A DNA stretch of 33,299 nucleotides from Chloroflexi bacterium GWB2_54_36 (GCA_001796355.1 MGMG01000026.1:1-33299); one strand, 5' to 3'; numbered from the stretch's first letter, positions 1-8,756 are shown. Translations and numbers: made by a program. Notes: a model not told the origin generated them from the letters alone.

Positions 1-48
1 CAGTAAAGCGGCAATCACTACATTCCAGATACGAAGCGATGGTTTCAT
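1..48 (-). CDS. N-terminus of an exported protein, runs off left edge
   Basis: An ATG on the minus strand (46-48) opens a frame that stays open to the window edge and encodes a short basic start (MKPSLR) followed by hydrophobic residues, as in a signal peptide or membrane anchor. A Shine-Dalgarno-like AGGAGGG lies roughly 10 to 16 nt upstream, with a second AGGA closer to the start. Only 16 codons are visible, so the function cannot be told. The gene is divergent from lepB, and the ~215 nt between them must hold both promoters. Confidence 0.5.
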   Translation of the reverse strand, partial: MKPSLRIWNVVIAALL

Positions 49-263
49 TATTTCCTACCCTCCTGGTTATGAAAGACGCGGTTATTAAGTTGGATCGCCC
101 CCCGGTGCAGATTTGCCGGCATTGCCCCATAGGCAATTCTGCGAAACGATAACCTCCCTACTTGGTAATTTATTGTAGCATGTTTGAGTCATCATTTCAT
201 TACTTATAGCCATCCAATTGTTCAGCTACTCAGTACTCGCCATCCGGTCTAATTTGTGATAAG

Positions 264-881
264 ATGCGCCTTACTATGATGGAAGACTACCCCGAGATCA
301 AACCCACTGCGATTGAAACAGTTGAACAACCTGAAACGGCTCCGAAAAACACTTTTAGCGAACTGCTTTCCGAAGCCATTAAGACCATCCTGTTGGCGTT
401 TGTGTTGTACTTTGCCATCAGCGCGGTGACCGACCGGGTGCGGGTTGAAAATATCAGTATGCAGCCCACCTTATATGAAGGCGAACTGTTGGTAGTCTAT
501 AAACTGGCGTATCAATTTGACGAACCCCACCGGGGCGACATCATTGTTTTTCACCATAACACCGAGCCGCCCGAAGATTACATTAAACGCGTGATCGGGT
601 TGCCGGGCGATACTGTAACCATTCAATCCGGTCGGGTGACCATTAACGATCAGGTGATCAACGAACCCTATCTTGCTTCCCTGCCGGCCTATGATGGGTC
701 GTGGCAGGTTCCTCAGGATATGTTGTTCGTGCTGGGCGACAACCGCAACCGGTCGTCTGATTCCCATGTCTGGGGTTTTGTGCCGCAGGAGTCAGTAGTT
801 GGGCGAGCGGTGGTTATCTATTGGCCACTGAGCAGCATTCGCCTTCTCAGCCACGACGATATCGTTCAGGCCGCCCCCTGA
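264..881 (+). CDS. lepB: Signal peptidase I
   Basis: Type I signal peptidase, the membrane serine protease that removes Sec and Tat signal peptides on the outer face of the membrane. One N-terminal membrane helix lies at about residues 36-56. It is followed by the catalytic serine motif NISMQPT (Ser65), the lysine motif YIKRVIGLPGD (general base Lys108) and the GDNRNRSSDSH box (158-168) characteristic of the S26 family. At 205 aa it has the usual compact length. The start at 264 lacks a clear ribosome site, and Met5 or Met6 are alternatives that do not affect the domain. The first ~30 residues are an acidic, Pro-rich cytoplasmic tail. The next gene follows after about 70 nt on the same strand. 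Confidence 0.95.
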   Translation: MRLTMMEDYPEIKPTAIETVEQPETAPKNTFSELLSEAIKTILLAFVLYFAISAVTDRVRVENISMQPTLYEGELLVVYKLAYQFDEPHRGDIIVFHHNTEPPEDYIKRVIGLPGDTVTIQSGRVTINDQVINEPYLASLPAYDGSWQVPQDMLFVLGDNRNRSSDSHVWGFVPQESVVGRAVVIYWPLSSIRLLSHDDIVQAAP

Positions 882-950
882 CCTTGCAGGTTTCAACCGC
901 AAAATACCTTTGCCCTTGTCAGGGCAGTGAAATATGGATCGAGTCTTGTG

Positions 951-2225
951 ATGAAATATAGTTCTGCTTATCGCGCCAAAAAACGATGGCGAATCCTTGT
1001 CCCGATTTTAGTTGTCTTATTGGTGGTCGCCGGATTGCTGGCTGCCCAGATTCCAGGCATTAAGTCGCGCCTGGCCTGGCGGGTCGAAATCGCCGAAGCC
1101 TACCTCCGCGGCATCGTCAATCCGGTGGAATCCATGCCTGCTCCGCGCGGAGTACAGGCTGCTGCGGATGCTGCTACGCCTACCCCGCTCCCCACGGAAA
1201 CCCCGGACCCGGCTACTCCAACGGCAACGCCGGAAATATCACCCACCCCCACGCTGACGCCAACCCCGCTGCCGGCGACTGCCAAACTGGTGTCCCCGAC
1301 CTATGAGAAGCAGGATATGAACAATTGCGGCCCGGCTACGCTGACCATGTTCTTGCGCATGTACGGCTGGGAAGGCGACCAGTACGTTATATCCGACCAG
1401 ATCAAACCTATTCCACAGGATCGCAATGTCAACATTGACGAACTGTTTGCCTTTACCCTGCAAAATGTAAACTGGCTGACCACCGGCTTTCGGGTTGGCG
1501 GTACGGGCGAGACTCTCAAAGCTTTCATCGCTGCCGGCCTGCCGGTGATGATCGAAGAAGGTTTTACCATGGCTGAGAGCTATTGGCCAAATGACGACCG
1601 CTGGTCTGGGCATTATTTGCTGATCACCGCTTACGATGACAGCCGGCAGGTCTTTACCACCCAGGACTCGTTTGCTGGCCAGGACCTGGTGGTCAGTTAT
1701 GCCGACCTGGATAAGCGCTGGCAGATATTCAACCGGGTGTTCTTTTACGCCTACAAACCCGAGCAGGAACAGGCCATCCGCTCCATTCTAGGTGAAAACT
1801 GGGATGAAGCAGCCAACCGCCGCCAGGCGCTCGAAACAGCCCGCCAGGAGACTGAAAAGGATCCAAGAAATCCGTTTTCCTGGTTCAACCTTGGCTCGAA
1901 CCTGGTGTATTTTGACCGCTATGCCGAAGCTGCCCAGGCGTATGACGAGGCTCGCTCGCGCGGACTGCCGCAGCGCATGCTGCGCTACCAGTTTGGCCCG
2001 TTTTTTGCATATTTCAACACCAACCGCACTGAAGACTTGCTGGAGCTCACTGAGTATGCGTTGAAAATAACGCCTAATTCGGAGGAAGCCTTACTCTGGC
2101 ACGGTTGGGCACTTTACCGCTCCGGCGATAAATTGAAAGCCGCTGAAGATTTTCTGGCAGCACTCGAGGCGCATCCGGGTTACTTCGACGCCCAATACGC
2201 GTTGGACTTCGTCCGCTCGAATTGA
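951..2225 (+). CDS. Membrane-anchored C39-like cysteine peptidase with TPR tail
   Basis: Residue numbers use the ATG at 951 (424 aa). Residues about 14-33 form an uncleaved signal anchor. A low-complexity Thr/Pro linker (about 75-110) acts as a spacer. The peptidase_C39_2-type domain has its catalytic Cys in NNCGPA (Cys126), a His in GHYLLITAYDD (His221) and an acidic residue in TTQDSF (Asp239). The C-terminal ~130 residues read as two or three TPR-like helical pairs (NPFSWFNLGSNLVYFDRYAEAAQAYDEA and a copy near the end). C39 domains in bacteriocin exporters cut double-glycine leaders, but no transporter or leader peptide lies nearby, so the substrate is unknown. A GTG at 927 in the same frame is an alternative start; neither has a convincing ribosome site. 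Confidence 0.8.
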   Translation: MKYSSAYRAKKRWRILVPILVVLLVVAGLLAAQIPGIKSRLAWRVEIAEAYLRGIVNPVESMPAPRGVQAAADAATPTPLPTETPDPATPTATPEISPTPTLTPTPLPATAKLVSPTYEKQDMNNCGPATLTMFLRMYGWEGDQYVISDQIKPIPQDRNVNIDELFAFTLQNVNWLTTGFRVGGTGETLKAFIAAGLPVMIEEGFTMAESYWPNDDRWSGHYLLITAYDDSRQVFTTQDSFAGQDLVVSYADLDKRWQIFNRVFFYAYKPEQEQAIRSILGENWDEAANRRQALETARQETEKDPRNPFSWFNLGSNLVYFDRYAEAAQAYDEARSRGLPQRMLRYQFGPFFAYFNTNRTEDLLELTEYALKITPNSEEALLWHGWALYRSGDKLKAAEDFLAALEAHPGYFDAQYALDFVRSN

Positions 2226-2232
2226 TTGGGCA

Positions 2233-2256
2233 GTAGGACAAACTTTAATTTGTCCA
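2233..2256 (+). repeat. Short palindromic repeat, copy 1
   Basis: A 24-nt near-palindrome, GTAGGACAAACTTTAATTTG followed by TCCA, in which GGACAAA pairs with TTTGTCC. It lies just after the stop codon of the C39 peptidase gene. Closely related copies occur about 30 kb away at 32420-32443 and 32545-32568, with a more diverged copy at 32483-32508 in the opposite orientation. It could fold in RNA as an end-of-transcript hairpin. Confidence 0.6.
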
Positions 2257-2708
2257 GCGCCACGCTAATAGTACCTTTGCCAGAGACCGACCTGTAAAGT
2301 TGGTTTAACCTGCAAGGCAATTAGCGAGCGTGTGACCACACCGAAAAATAATCTGGCATCGATGTTGGTGCGTTCGAGCCAAAACGATAAGGCCGAGTAC
2401 CCATTGTTCGCAAATGAAATATTCTTATTCGCGTGTTTTTGCGCCATAACGGCGCAAAAACACGCGAAATTCATTAAACCCCCTCTCCCGAATGGTTTCG
2501 TCAGCTGCGAAAATCGAATCCCTTCCGGGGAGCGGGGGTAGGGGGTGAGGGGCAAAACTGCATCGGCCACCCTGGTAATGGGCGCTTCCCGTAATGCTAT
2601 AGGTTTCCCTCAAGCCGGTATTTACACCGGCACTAAGGTGCATCACACGGAAACGAACTTCGCGGGCTAAATTGTGGTTTAATTGTCCAATATGGAACCC
2701 CCTAAAAA
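2257..2708. other. 450-nt gene-free stretch with strong inverted repeats
   Basis: No convincing gene is seen; the short open frames here overlap each other and have no family character. The stretch holds a perfect 18-bp hairpin (2428-2468, listed separately). It also has an imperfect GC-rich inverted pair, C-rich at 2479-2490 and G-rich at 2526-2550. The promoter of the metallopeptidase gene starting at 2709 must lie in the last part, but no good -35/-10 pair could be picked out. Confidence 0.5.
2428..2468. repeat. Perfect 18-bp inverted repeat (hairpin)
   Basis: The left arm TTCGCGTGTTTTTGCGCC (2428-2445) and right arm GGCGCAAAAACACGCGAA (2451-2468) are exact reverse complements around a 5-nt loop, ATAAC. 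No T-tract follows on either strand, so it is not a classical intrinsic terminator. It could be a REP/MITE-type repeat unit or a bidirectional transcript end. Confidence 0.75.
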
Positions 2709-4175
2709 ATGAATAACAATCGCATCGTCCTCTCTGTTGCCATTATCCTGGCGGTAGCCTGTTTGTGCCTGGCAGTTATTCTGGCTGTATCCGGCGGTGT
2801 ATTTCTCCTGGCCAGTGACAGTCTGAATAGCCTTTTCCTCACTGCCACGCCCACCTCCTCCCCGCCGACGGTGACCTTTACACCGGAACCACCCACCGAA
2901 ATTCCGAGCCCAGTGGTGAGTACGCCCACCCCCAGAGGACAAGGCGAGAAGGAACTGCCGGCGGGCATTGCCCGCCAGATGGACCGGATTCAGGAACAGG
3001 TTGCCAGCATACGTTCGCTGGAGCTTCCCCCAACCATCAACCGCGCGCTGTTGACCGTTGACCAACTGCGCCAGCAGGTGGAATCGGATTTCTTCAAAGA
3101 TTACGATCAGCAAGAGGTCGAGGACGATGTTCGGGTTCTGGCGGCGTTTGGGCTGCTCGAACCGGATTTCGACCTATACTCGCTTTACCTCGACTTGTAC
3201 ACCGAACAGATAGCCGGTTATTACGACCTGGAAACGGATGAGATGTTCGTTGTGCTCGACAAAGGCTTCAGCGGACCGCAGCGCTCGACATACTCTCACG
3301 AATTCACGCATGCCCTGCAGGATTACAACCATGACGTACGCAACGGCATGAATTACAACGAGGATTATTGCGAAACAGACAGCGAGTATTGCGCAGCCAT
3401 CCAGGCGTTGATCGAAGGCGATGCCTCGCTTACCGAGCAATCCTGGCTGTACCTGTACGGCACCGATCAGGATCGTAAAGAGATCGACGAATATTATCAG
3501 AACAATGACTTGTCGGTCTTTGACACCGCGCCGGCCTTTTTGCAGGAAGACTTTATCTTCCCATACCGCCAGGGCGTCGATTTTGTGCTGGCGCTGTTCG
3601 AGGAAGGTGGTTTTGCCCGCATCGATGAGGCCTACGGCGACCCACCGGTATCGACCGAACAAATCCTGCACCCCGAGCGCTATCCGGATGACCGCCCGAT
3701 CCCGGTGGACCTGCCCGATTTGACCAACACGCTCGGGCGTGAACTGCGCGAAATGGACCGCGGCGTGATGGGGGAATGGTACACCTATTTGATCCTGGCG
3801 CGCGGTATCCAGCAAGCAGCCCAGATCCCCGATGACCAGGCAGCGTTGGCTGCGGAGGGTTGGGGCGGCGATGCGTATGCAGTTTACTGGGATGAAGCCG
3901 TGGGAGAGCCGGTCGTGATCCTTTCCACAGTCTGGGATTCGGAGAGCGAGTCGCTGGAATTCTACGACGCCTTCAAGGCTTATGGAACGGCAAGCTGGGG
4001 CAATCCCGCCCAAACCTCTGGCACAGACGAATTGAACTGGGATTCAGCCGGTGACGGCGCATCCGTCTTCATTCGTTTGGGCGCAGAAACCCTCTGGGTC
4101 ATTGCGCCTACCGGCGCGGACGTCCAATTGCTGGTGCAGGCGCTGTTAGCCTCCGATTCCGTCGGAGCGCGCTAA
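2709..4175 (+). CDS. Anchored HExxH zinc metallopeptidase-like protein
   Basis: An exported or anchored protein of 488 aa. Residues 7-35 are a long hydrophobic segment, followed by a Thr/Pro/Ser-rich linker (45-76) and a globular domain. The zinc-peptidase motif SHEFTHALQDYNHD puts His197, Glu198 and His201 in place, and Glu236 in ALIEGDASL is a likely third ligand, as in gluzincins. A preceding segment IAGYYDLETDEMFVV is typical of uncharacterised HEFTHALQD proteins. The C-terminal ~100 residues, after the active site, look like a beta-rich domain (VYWDEAVGEPVVIL, VWDSESESLEFYDAF). The substrate is unknown. The HAD gene starts one base after this stop codon, so the two are probably translated together. 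Confidence 0.8.
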   Translation: MNNNRIVLSVAIILAVACLCLAVILAVSGGVFLLASDSLNSLFLTATPTSSPPTVTFTPEPPTEIPSPVVSTPTPRGQGEKELPAGIARQMDRIQEQVASIRSLELPPTINRALLTVDQLRQQVESDFFKDYDQQEVEDDVRVLAAFGLLEPDFDLYSLYLDLYTEQIAGYYDLETDEMFVVLDKGFSGPQRSTYSHEFTHALQDYNHDVRNGMNYNEDYCETDSEYCAAIQALIEGDASLTEQSWLYLYGTDQDRKEIDEYYQNNDLSVFDTAPAFLQEDFIFPYRQGVDFVLALFEEGGFARIDEAYGDPPVSTEQILHPERYPDDRPIPVDLPDLTNTLGRELREMDRGVMGEWYTYLILARGIQQAAQIPDDQAALAAEGWGGDAYAVYWDEAVGEPVVILSTVWDSESESLEFYDAFKAYGTASWGNPAQTSGTDELNWDSAGDGASVFIRLGAETLWVIAPTGADVQLLVQALLASDSVGAR

Positions 4176-4176
4176 A

Positions 4177-4860
4177 GTGGCGCTGGATATCCCCCGCATC
4201 GCTGCCATCTGCTTCGATGTGGATGGCACGTTGAGCGACACCGATGAGCTGTGGGTGCATCGGTTGCAGCGCATTTTAATCCCCCTGCGCTTTATGTTGC
4301 CGGGCAAACAAACCCGGCGCACAGCGCGTTGGCTGGTAATGGGACTGGAGACGCCGGGCAACTGGGGTTACGAACTGCTCGACCGCCTGCGTCTGGACGA
4401 TGAAGCCGGGCGGTTGATCAATGCCGTGGCTCGCCGCAAGGATGAAAAAGCAAAACCCCTGCCGGTTATCCCTGGCATCCCGCGCATGGTAGCGACCCTG
4501 CAGGAACGCTACCCCCTGGCGATCGTCAGCGCCCGCGGCGAGCGGACCACCCTGCAGTTTCTTGAACAGCACAACCTGGGTACCTCGTTTGGGGCGGTTG
4601 CTACTGCCCTGACCAGCGCTCACACCAAACCGTTCCCTGACCCCGTTTATTGGGCGGCCGGTCAGTTGGGGGTGCCGGCTGAACGCTGTTTAATGGTCGG
4701 GGATACCACGGTGGATATTCGCGCAGGCAAGGCGGCTGGCGCGCAGACCGTGGGCGTACTATGCGGTTTTGGTTCGGAGCGCGAACTGCGCCGGGCGGGC
4801 GCCGACTTGATCCTGCCAACCACCGCCCAGTTGGATGAAATTTTACTGTCAGTCCATTAA
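4177..4860 (+). CDS. HAD-superfamily phosphatase (phosphoglycolate phosphatase-like)
   Basis: A cytoplasmic HAD hydrolase of 227 aa. Motif I is CFDVDGTLSD (nucleophile Asp at residue 13 and acid Asp at 15). A helical cap follows, then motif II IVSARGE, the motif III lysine near TSAHTKPFPDPVYW, and motif IV VGDTTVDIRAGKAAGA. Together these form the complete catalytic set of a Mg-dependent phosphatase of the Gph/PGMB type. The substrate cannot be assigned. The start is GTG, one base after the metallopeptidase stop, with no room for its own promoter, which implies translational coupling with the upstream gene. Confidence 0.85.
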   Translation: MALDIPRIAAICFDVDGTLSDTDELWVHRLQRILIPLRFMLPGKQTRRTARWLVMGLETPGNWGYELLDRLRLDDEAGRLINAVARRKDEKAKPLPVIPGIPRMVATLQERYPLAIVSARGERTTLQFLEQHNLGTSFGAVATALTSAHTKPFPDPVYWAAGQLGVPAERCLMVGDTTVDIRAGKAAGAQTVGVLCGFGSERELRRAGADLILPTTAQLDEILLSVH

Positions 4861-4890
4861 ATCGTAGTCCAATACCCAAAGAGGCATGCG

Positions 4891-5778
4891 TTGAAACGGT
4901 CTAACCTTGGCGTCATCGTGAAAATCCTTCTGGCGGTGATCTTCTGGGGCGCTTCATTCGTTGGAACCAAGATCGCGCTGCGCGATGCCCAACCCGTAAC
5001 GGTTGTCTGGGTGCGTTTTGGCATTGGCGTGTTGGTATTGGGCGCTGCGGTTATCCGGCGCCGGCAATTCAAGCTGCCGCCGGCCCGCGACCTGGGCTAT
5101 TTTGCCTTGATCGGCGCGCTGGGCATCACCTGGCACCAGTGGCTGCAATCTACCGGCCTGTTAACAGCGCAAGCCACCACTTCGGCCTGGATTGTGGCTT
5201 CGACGCCTATCTTTATGGCGCTGCTGGGCTGGATATTCTTCAAGGAGACGCTGAGCCTGCTGCGGGTGGCGGGTATATTCATCGCCGCCTTCGGGGTGCT
5301 GATGGTGGTGACCAAAGGCGACCTGCGATCCCTGTCACTGGGTCAATTTGGCACCCGCGGCGATCTGTTGATGCTGATCAGTTCGCCGAACTGGGCAGTT
5401 TTCTCTGCCTTATCGCGCAATGGACTGCGGCGCTACCCGGCGGCGTTGATGATGCTGTATGTCATGGCGTTCGGCTGGCTGTTCACCACCGGGCTGTTTG
5501 TCACCGGCCCGGGCTTTACTGACCTGGCCAACCTGACGGTCAACGGCTGGGCGGCGGTGGCTTATCTGGGCATCGCCTGTTCCGGTCTGGCTTACATTTT
5601 CTGGTACGACGCACTCCAGGTGTTGCCATCGGCGCATGTTGGCGTTTTCCTTTATATCGAACCGTTGGTAACCGTGGTGGTGGCTGGATTTTTATTGGCC
5701 GAACCAGTTTACCTGGCGGCCCTGGCCGGCGGTGCGATTATTCTGCTTGGAGTATGGCTGGTAAATCGACGGGCGTAG
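4891..5778 (+). CDS. EamA/DMT-family membrane transporter
   Basis: An integral membrane protein of 295 aa with about ten hydrophobic helices arranged as two EamA repeats. The first repeat includes IFWGASFVGTKIALRDAQPV near the start and ALLGWIFFKETLSLLRVAGI. The second includes YLGIACSGLAYIFWYDALQV and IEPLVTVVVAGFLLAEPV. Family members export metabolites or amino acids, and the substrate here is unknown. The start is TTG, with an AGAGG ribosome site about 7 nt upstream. An ATG five bases upstream is out of frame and hits a stop at once. The 3' end overlaps the end of holB, which converges from the other strand, by 41 bp. Confidence 0.88.
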   Translation: MKRSNLGVIVKILLAVIFWGASFVGTKIALRDAQPVTVVWVRFGIGVLVLGAAVIRRRQFKLPPARDLGYFALIGALGITWHQWLQSTGLLTAQATTSAWIVASTPIFMALLGWIFFKETLSLLRVAGIFIAAFGVLMVVTKGDLRSLSLGQFGTRGDLLMLISSPNWAVFSALSRNGLRRYPAALMMLYVMAFGWLFTTGLFVTGPGFTDLANLTVNGWAAVAYLGIACSGLAYIFWYDALQVLPSAHVGVFLYIEPLVTVVVAGFLLAEPVYLAALAGGAIILLGVWLVNRRA

Positions 5779-6760
5779 TTCTTGGCCAGTCCAGCAGCGT
5801 CACCTCGAGCAGCAGACGCGGGTTTACATTTAAATCGATATCTTCCAGCGCTTCTTCCAAAGCTGCCGCGGCGCGACGGGCGGTATCAAAATCAATTTGC
5901 GCGGCAACAGCTTCCAGCGGTTCTGCGAAGTCCAGGTTGGTCAGGGGAGCGTCGGCGCGGGCGGTCACCAGCATCAGGTCGCGCCAGTAAGTCAGCCAGG
6001 TACGCATCCCGGCCCGCAGCTGATTTTTATCTTTTGTCAGACGCTCAGCCAGGTTGAAACGTTCAATAATCCCCCCACTCAAGGCAGCGTGCAGGTGTTC
6101 CAGCCAGTGAGTCCGGTCCTTGGCGGTTTCATGATCGTCGATCAGATTGAGCGCAAATCCCGGGCGCCCCGCTGCGATATGCGCCAGCAGGGTTGCTTCC
6201 TGAGCCGGCACGTGTTTATTGGAGATCAAGGAATCCGCCAGCCGTTCGACCTTCATTGGGCGTAGGCGCAGTATTTCGCAGCGAGAGGTGATGGTTGGCA
6301 GCAGGTTATCCGGCGAGTCAGCTATGAGCAGCAGAACGGCTTTTTCCGGGGCTTCTTCCAGCGTTTTGAGCAGCGCATTTTGCGCGCCGGTCGTGGCTTT
6401 TTCAAAGCTCAATAAAAGGGCAGTGCGGTAACGCGCCTGGTAGGGCGACAATGCCAGCAAACGCTGCAGTTCACGCACCTGTTCGATTTTGATGGTTTGG
6501 GCGTCCTCGGCGATCTGGATGATGTGCAGATCAGGCTGCTGCTGGCGCCAGGTCTGCTCGCACATGCGGCATACACCACATGCCTGGCCGGGCGCCGGCG
6601 GCTGCAGGCAGTTTAACGCCTGCACGAAACGCAGCGCCAGGGTGCGCCGCCCAACACCGGGCGGGCCGCAGAACAGGTAGGCGTGCCGCACGCTGCCGTG
6701 CGCAATATGGTTCGCCAGCAGGTCGGCTGCCCATTCGTGTCCAAGAATTGACCAGGTCAT
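5738..6760 (-). CDS. holB: DNA polymerase III delta' subunit (clamp-loader)
   Basis: A clamp-loader subunit of 340 aa, AAA+ fold. The N-terminus SILGHEWAADLLANHI is typical of DnaX/HolB proteins. The P-loop position reads GPPGVGRRT, with Arg where Walker A has Lys, which fits a delta' that does not hydrolyse ATP. Four zinc-binding cysteines come next (one before ACGVCRMC, then that cluster). The helix NALLKTLEEAP and the SRC sensor motif TITSRCEILRL follow. The C-terminal ~130 residues form the helical collar. The gene converges on the EamA gene and shares its last 41 bp with it. Confidence 0.93.
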   Translation of the reverse strand: MTWSILGHEWAADLLANHIAHGSVRHAYLFCGPPGVGRRTLALRFVQALNCLQPPAPGQACGVCRMCEQTWRQQQPDLHIIQIAEDAQTIKIEQVRELQRLLALSPYQARYRTALLLSFEKATTGAQNALLKTLEEAPEKAVLLLIADSPDNLLPTITSRCEILRLRPMKVERLADSLISNKHVPAQEATLLAHIAAGRPGFALNLIDDHETAKDRTHWLEHLHAALSGGIIERFNLAERLTKDKNQLRAGMRTWLTYWRDLMLVTARADAPLTNLDFAEPLEAVAAQIDFDTARRAAAALEEALEDIDLNVNPRLLLEVTLLDWPRTTPVDLPAILQAE

Positions 6761-7069
6761 CGCAGCTATTGTAGCCTATTTCAACGAAAAAATTTCGCAG
6801 GGAGAAAAATCTTTAACCACGGAGCCAAGGAGAAAATTTTCTGCCTTAAAATATCAACCGCCGGGGTGAGGGGGGCACCCAGGCGATTGATGGAGCAATG
6901 ATAGCACGGATTCCGTAAATTTTCCATTAAAAAATTATAAGAAAATTTTGGGAGATTTTCGCATTTTAAGCCTTCTTGCCGTATTGAAAATCAACTCAAA
7001 GGACTGATCCCGGCTGAAGTATAATCACAGCGACCTCCCCCGGGGGAAATTCTTTCACCGACCACGCCC
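6761..7069. other. Gene-free 309-nt stretch between divergent genes
   Basis: This stretch separates holB (leftward) from the lactate permease gene (rightward) and is more AT-rich than the genes around it. No RNA gene or strong hairpin is seen. A TATAAT at 7020-7025 lies 45 nt before the permease start and could be a -10 box, but no matching -35 is found at normal spacing. Confidence 0.4.
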
Positions 7070-8650
7070 ATGCAACTGACCTTCTTCACCTGGATCCTCG
7101 CCTTCCTGCCCGTACTGACCGTACTGGCGCTGATGCTTGGACTGCGCTGGGGCGGCAGCCGCGCCGGAGCGGTCGGCTGGTTTACCGCGTTGATCGTGGC
7201 GGCGGTCTTTTTCGGCGCAGGCCCGCAGTTGCTGACGTATGCCCAGGTCAAAGCCGTGCTGCTCAGCCTGGATGTGCTCTACATCATCTGGACGGCGCTG
7301 CTGCTGTTCCATACGGCGGCGGAGGCCGGCGCATTGACCAGCATTGGCCGGGCATTAACCGCGTTGACGCCCGACCGCATGATGCAAGGCTTGCTGCTGG
7401 GCTGGCTGTTTGCCTCCTTTTTGCAGGGTATGGGCGGTTTTGGCGTGCCGGTTGCCGTCGCAGCCCCGCTGCTGGTCAGCCTGGGTTTCAGCCCGATACC
7501 CGCGGTGGTAATGGCCCTGGTAGGTCACGGCTGGGCGGTCAATTTTGGCTCGCTGGCGACCTCGTTCCAGACGCTGCTGGCGGTGACCAACCTGCCCGGC
7601 GAGCTGCTCGCGTCGGATTCGGCCATCCTCCTCGGTATTTCCAGCTATTTTTGCGGCGCAATCGTGGCTTTTCTGGCTGACGGCTGGAAAGGACTGCTGC
7701 GCGGTTTGCCAGCCGTGTTAATCCTGGGCACCGTGATGAGCGTCAGCCAGTACCTGCTGGTCACCAACGGCATTTGGACGCTTGGCGCCACCGGTGGGGC
7801 GATGGTCGGCCTGCTGGTCGGGCTGGGATTGGCGCGCCTGCCGTTTTACCGCCGCGCCGCAGCGCAAAATGAACCAGCGACTGAAATGAGCCGAGAAAAT
7901 GGCAGGTCACCGCGTTCGCTGCTGCTGGCGGTCTCGGGCTACTTAATCCTGGTCGTGCTGGCATTCGGCATCAATCTGATTCCACCGTTGTCGCGCATCA
8001 TGAGCTCGGTGCAGCTTAACCTTGATTTCCCGGAGCTTGCGACCCGCACGGGCTGGGTCACGGCAGCCGGTCCTGGCCGGCCAATCGACATCTTTGGGCA
8101 CCCGGGCGCGATCCTGCTGTACGCGTCAGTACTGGCTTATCTGATCTATAAGAAAAGCGGCTCGTACACCCCGGGGGCTGAAGCACGCATTTGGAGCAAG
8201 GTGGCGCGCGGGGCGGTCAACTCCAGCCTGGGCATTTTAGCGATGGTCGGCATGGCGGTGATGATGACTCACGCCGGCATGACCAACCTGTTGGCTCAGG
8301 GACTCAGCCTGGCGTTTGGCCCGGTCTATCCGCTGATCAGCCCGTTCATTGGGGCGTTGGGCGCCTTTATTACCGGGTCGAATAACAACTCGAACGTGCT
8401 GTTTGCCGTGCTGCAAATGAACACCGCCCAACTGCTTGGGCTGCCTGTGCCGTTGATCCTGGGCGCGCAGACGGCCGGCGGGTCGCTTGGCAGCATCATG
8501 GCGCCGGCCAAGGTGATCGTCGGCTGCAGCACGGTCGGGTTGAGCCATGAGGAAGGGCGCGTGGTCGGCAAGGTGATTGCTTACGGCATGCTGCCGGTGG
8601 CGGTGGTGGCCGTTGCAGTGCTGGTGATGGCCGGATTGGGCCGTCCTTGA
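7070..8650 (+). CDS. L-lactate permease family transporter (LctP)
   Basis: A 526-aa integral membrane protein with about 13 hydrophobic helices. It is recognised by LctP-family stretches such as FLQGMGGFGVPVAVAAPLLV, VALVGHGWAVNFGSLATSFQ, FIGALGAFITGSNNNSNVLF and QTAGGSLGSIMAPAKVIVG. The family imports lactate or glycolate with protons. No lactate dehydrogenase or lutABC gene lies nearby, so the physiological substrate is not fixed by context. The length is normal for the family. The ATG at 7070 has no clear ribosome site. The stop codon lies inside the -35 box of the tRNA-Asn promoter. Confidence 0.92.
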   Translation: MQLTFFTWILAFLPVLTVLALMLGLRWGGSRAGAVGWFTALIVAAVFFGAGPQLLTYAQVKAVLLSLDVLYIIWTALLLFHTAAEAGALTSIGRALTALTPDRMMQGLLLGWLFASFLQGMGGFGVPVAVAAPLLVSLGFSPIPAVVMALVGHGWAVNFGSLATSFQTLLAVTNLPGELLASDSAILLGISSYFCGAIVAFLADGWKGLLRGLPAVLILGTVMSVSQYLLVTNGIWTLGATGGAMVGLLVGLGLARLPFYRRAAAQNEPATEMSRENGRSPRSLLLAVSGYLILVVLAFGINLIPPLSRIMSSVQLNLDFPELATRTGWVTAAGPGRPIDIFGHPGAILLYASVLAYLIYKKSGSYTPGAEARIWSKVARGAVNSSLGILAMVGMAVMMTHAGMTNLLAQGLSLAFGPVYPLISPFIGALGAFITGSNNNSNVLFAVLQMNTAQLLGLPVPLILGAQTAGGSLGSIMAPAKVIVGCSTVGLSHEEGRVVGKVIAYGMLPVAVVAVAVLVMAGLGRP

Positions 8651-8674
8651 CAAATAAGAGCCCGCGATTATAAT
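8647..8674 (+). promoter_or_regulatory. Consensus sigma-70 promoter of tRNA-Asn
   Basis: TTGACA (8647-8652) and TATAAT (8669-8674) are both perfect hexamers, separated by 16 nt. The -10 box ends 10 nt before the first base of the mature tRNA. The -35 box overlaps the stop codon of the lactate permease gene. Confidence 0.85.
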
Positions 8675-8684
8675 ATGCAAGCCT

Positions 8685-8756
8685 TCCTCGTTAGCTCAAT
8701 GGCAGAGCGGGCGGCTGTTAACCGCTAGGTTCGAGGTTCGAGTCCTCGACGAGGAG
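8685..8756 (+). tRNA. tRNA-Asn (anticodon GTT)
   Basis: A complete cloverleaf of 72 nt. The acceptor arm TCCTCGT pairs with ACGAGGA and the discriminator base is G. The D stem is GCTC/GAGC. The anticodon stem GGCGG/CCGCT encloses the loop CTGTTAA with anticodon GTT at 8717-8719. The T arm is CGAGG-TTCGAGT-CCTCG. No CCA is encoded. The 3' half from 8734 is duplicated at 14297-14321, which marks the attachment site of the element to the right. Confidence 0.95.

Noticed and set aside
3174-4013. 279-codon minus-strand open frame
   Set aside because: It is antisense to the HExxH metallopeptidase gene, lacks a ribosome site and has no recognisable domain.
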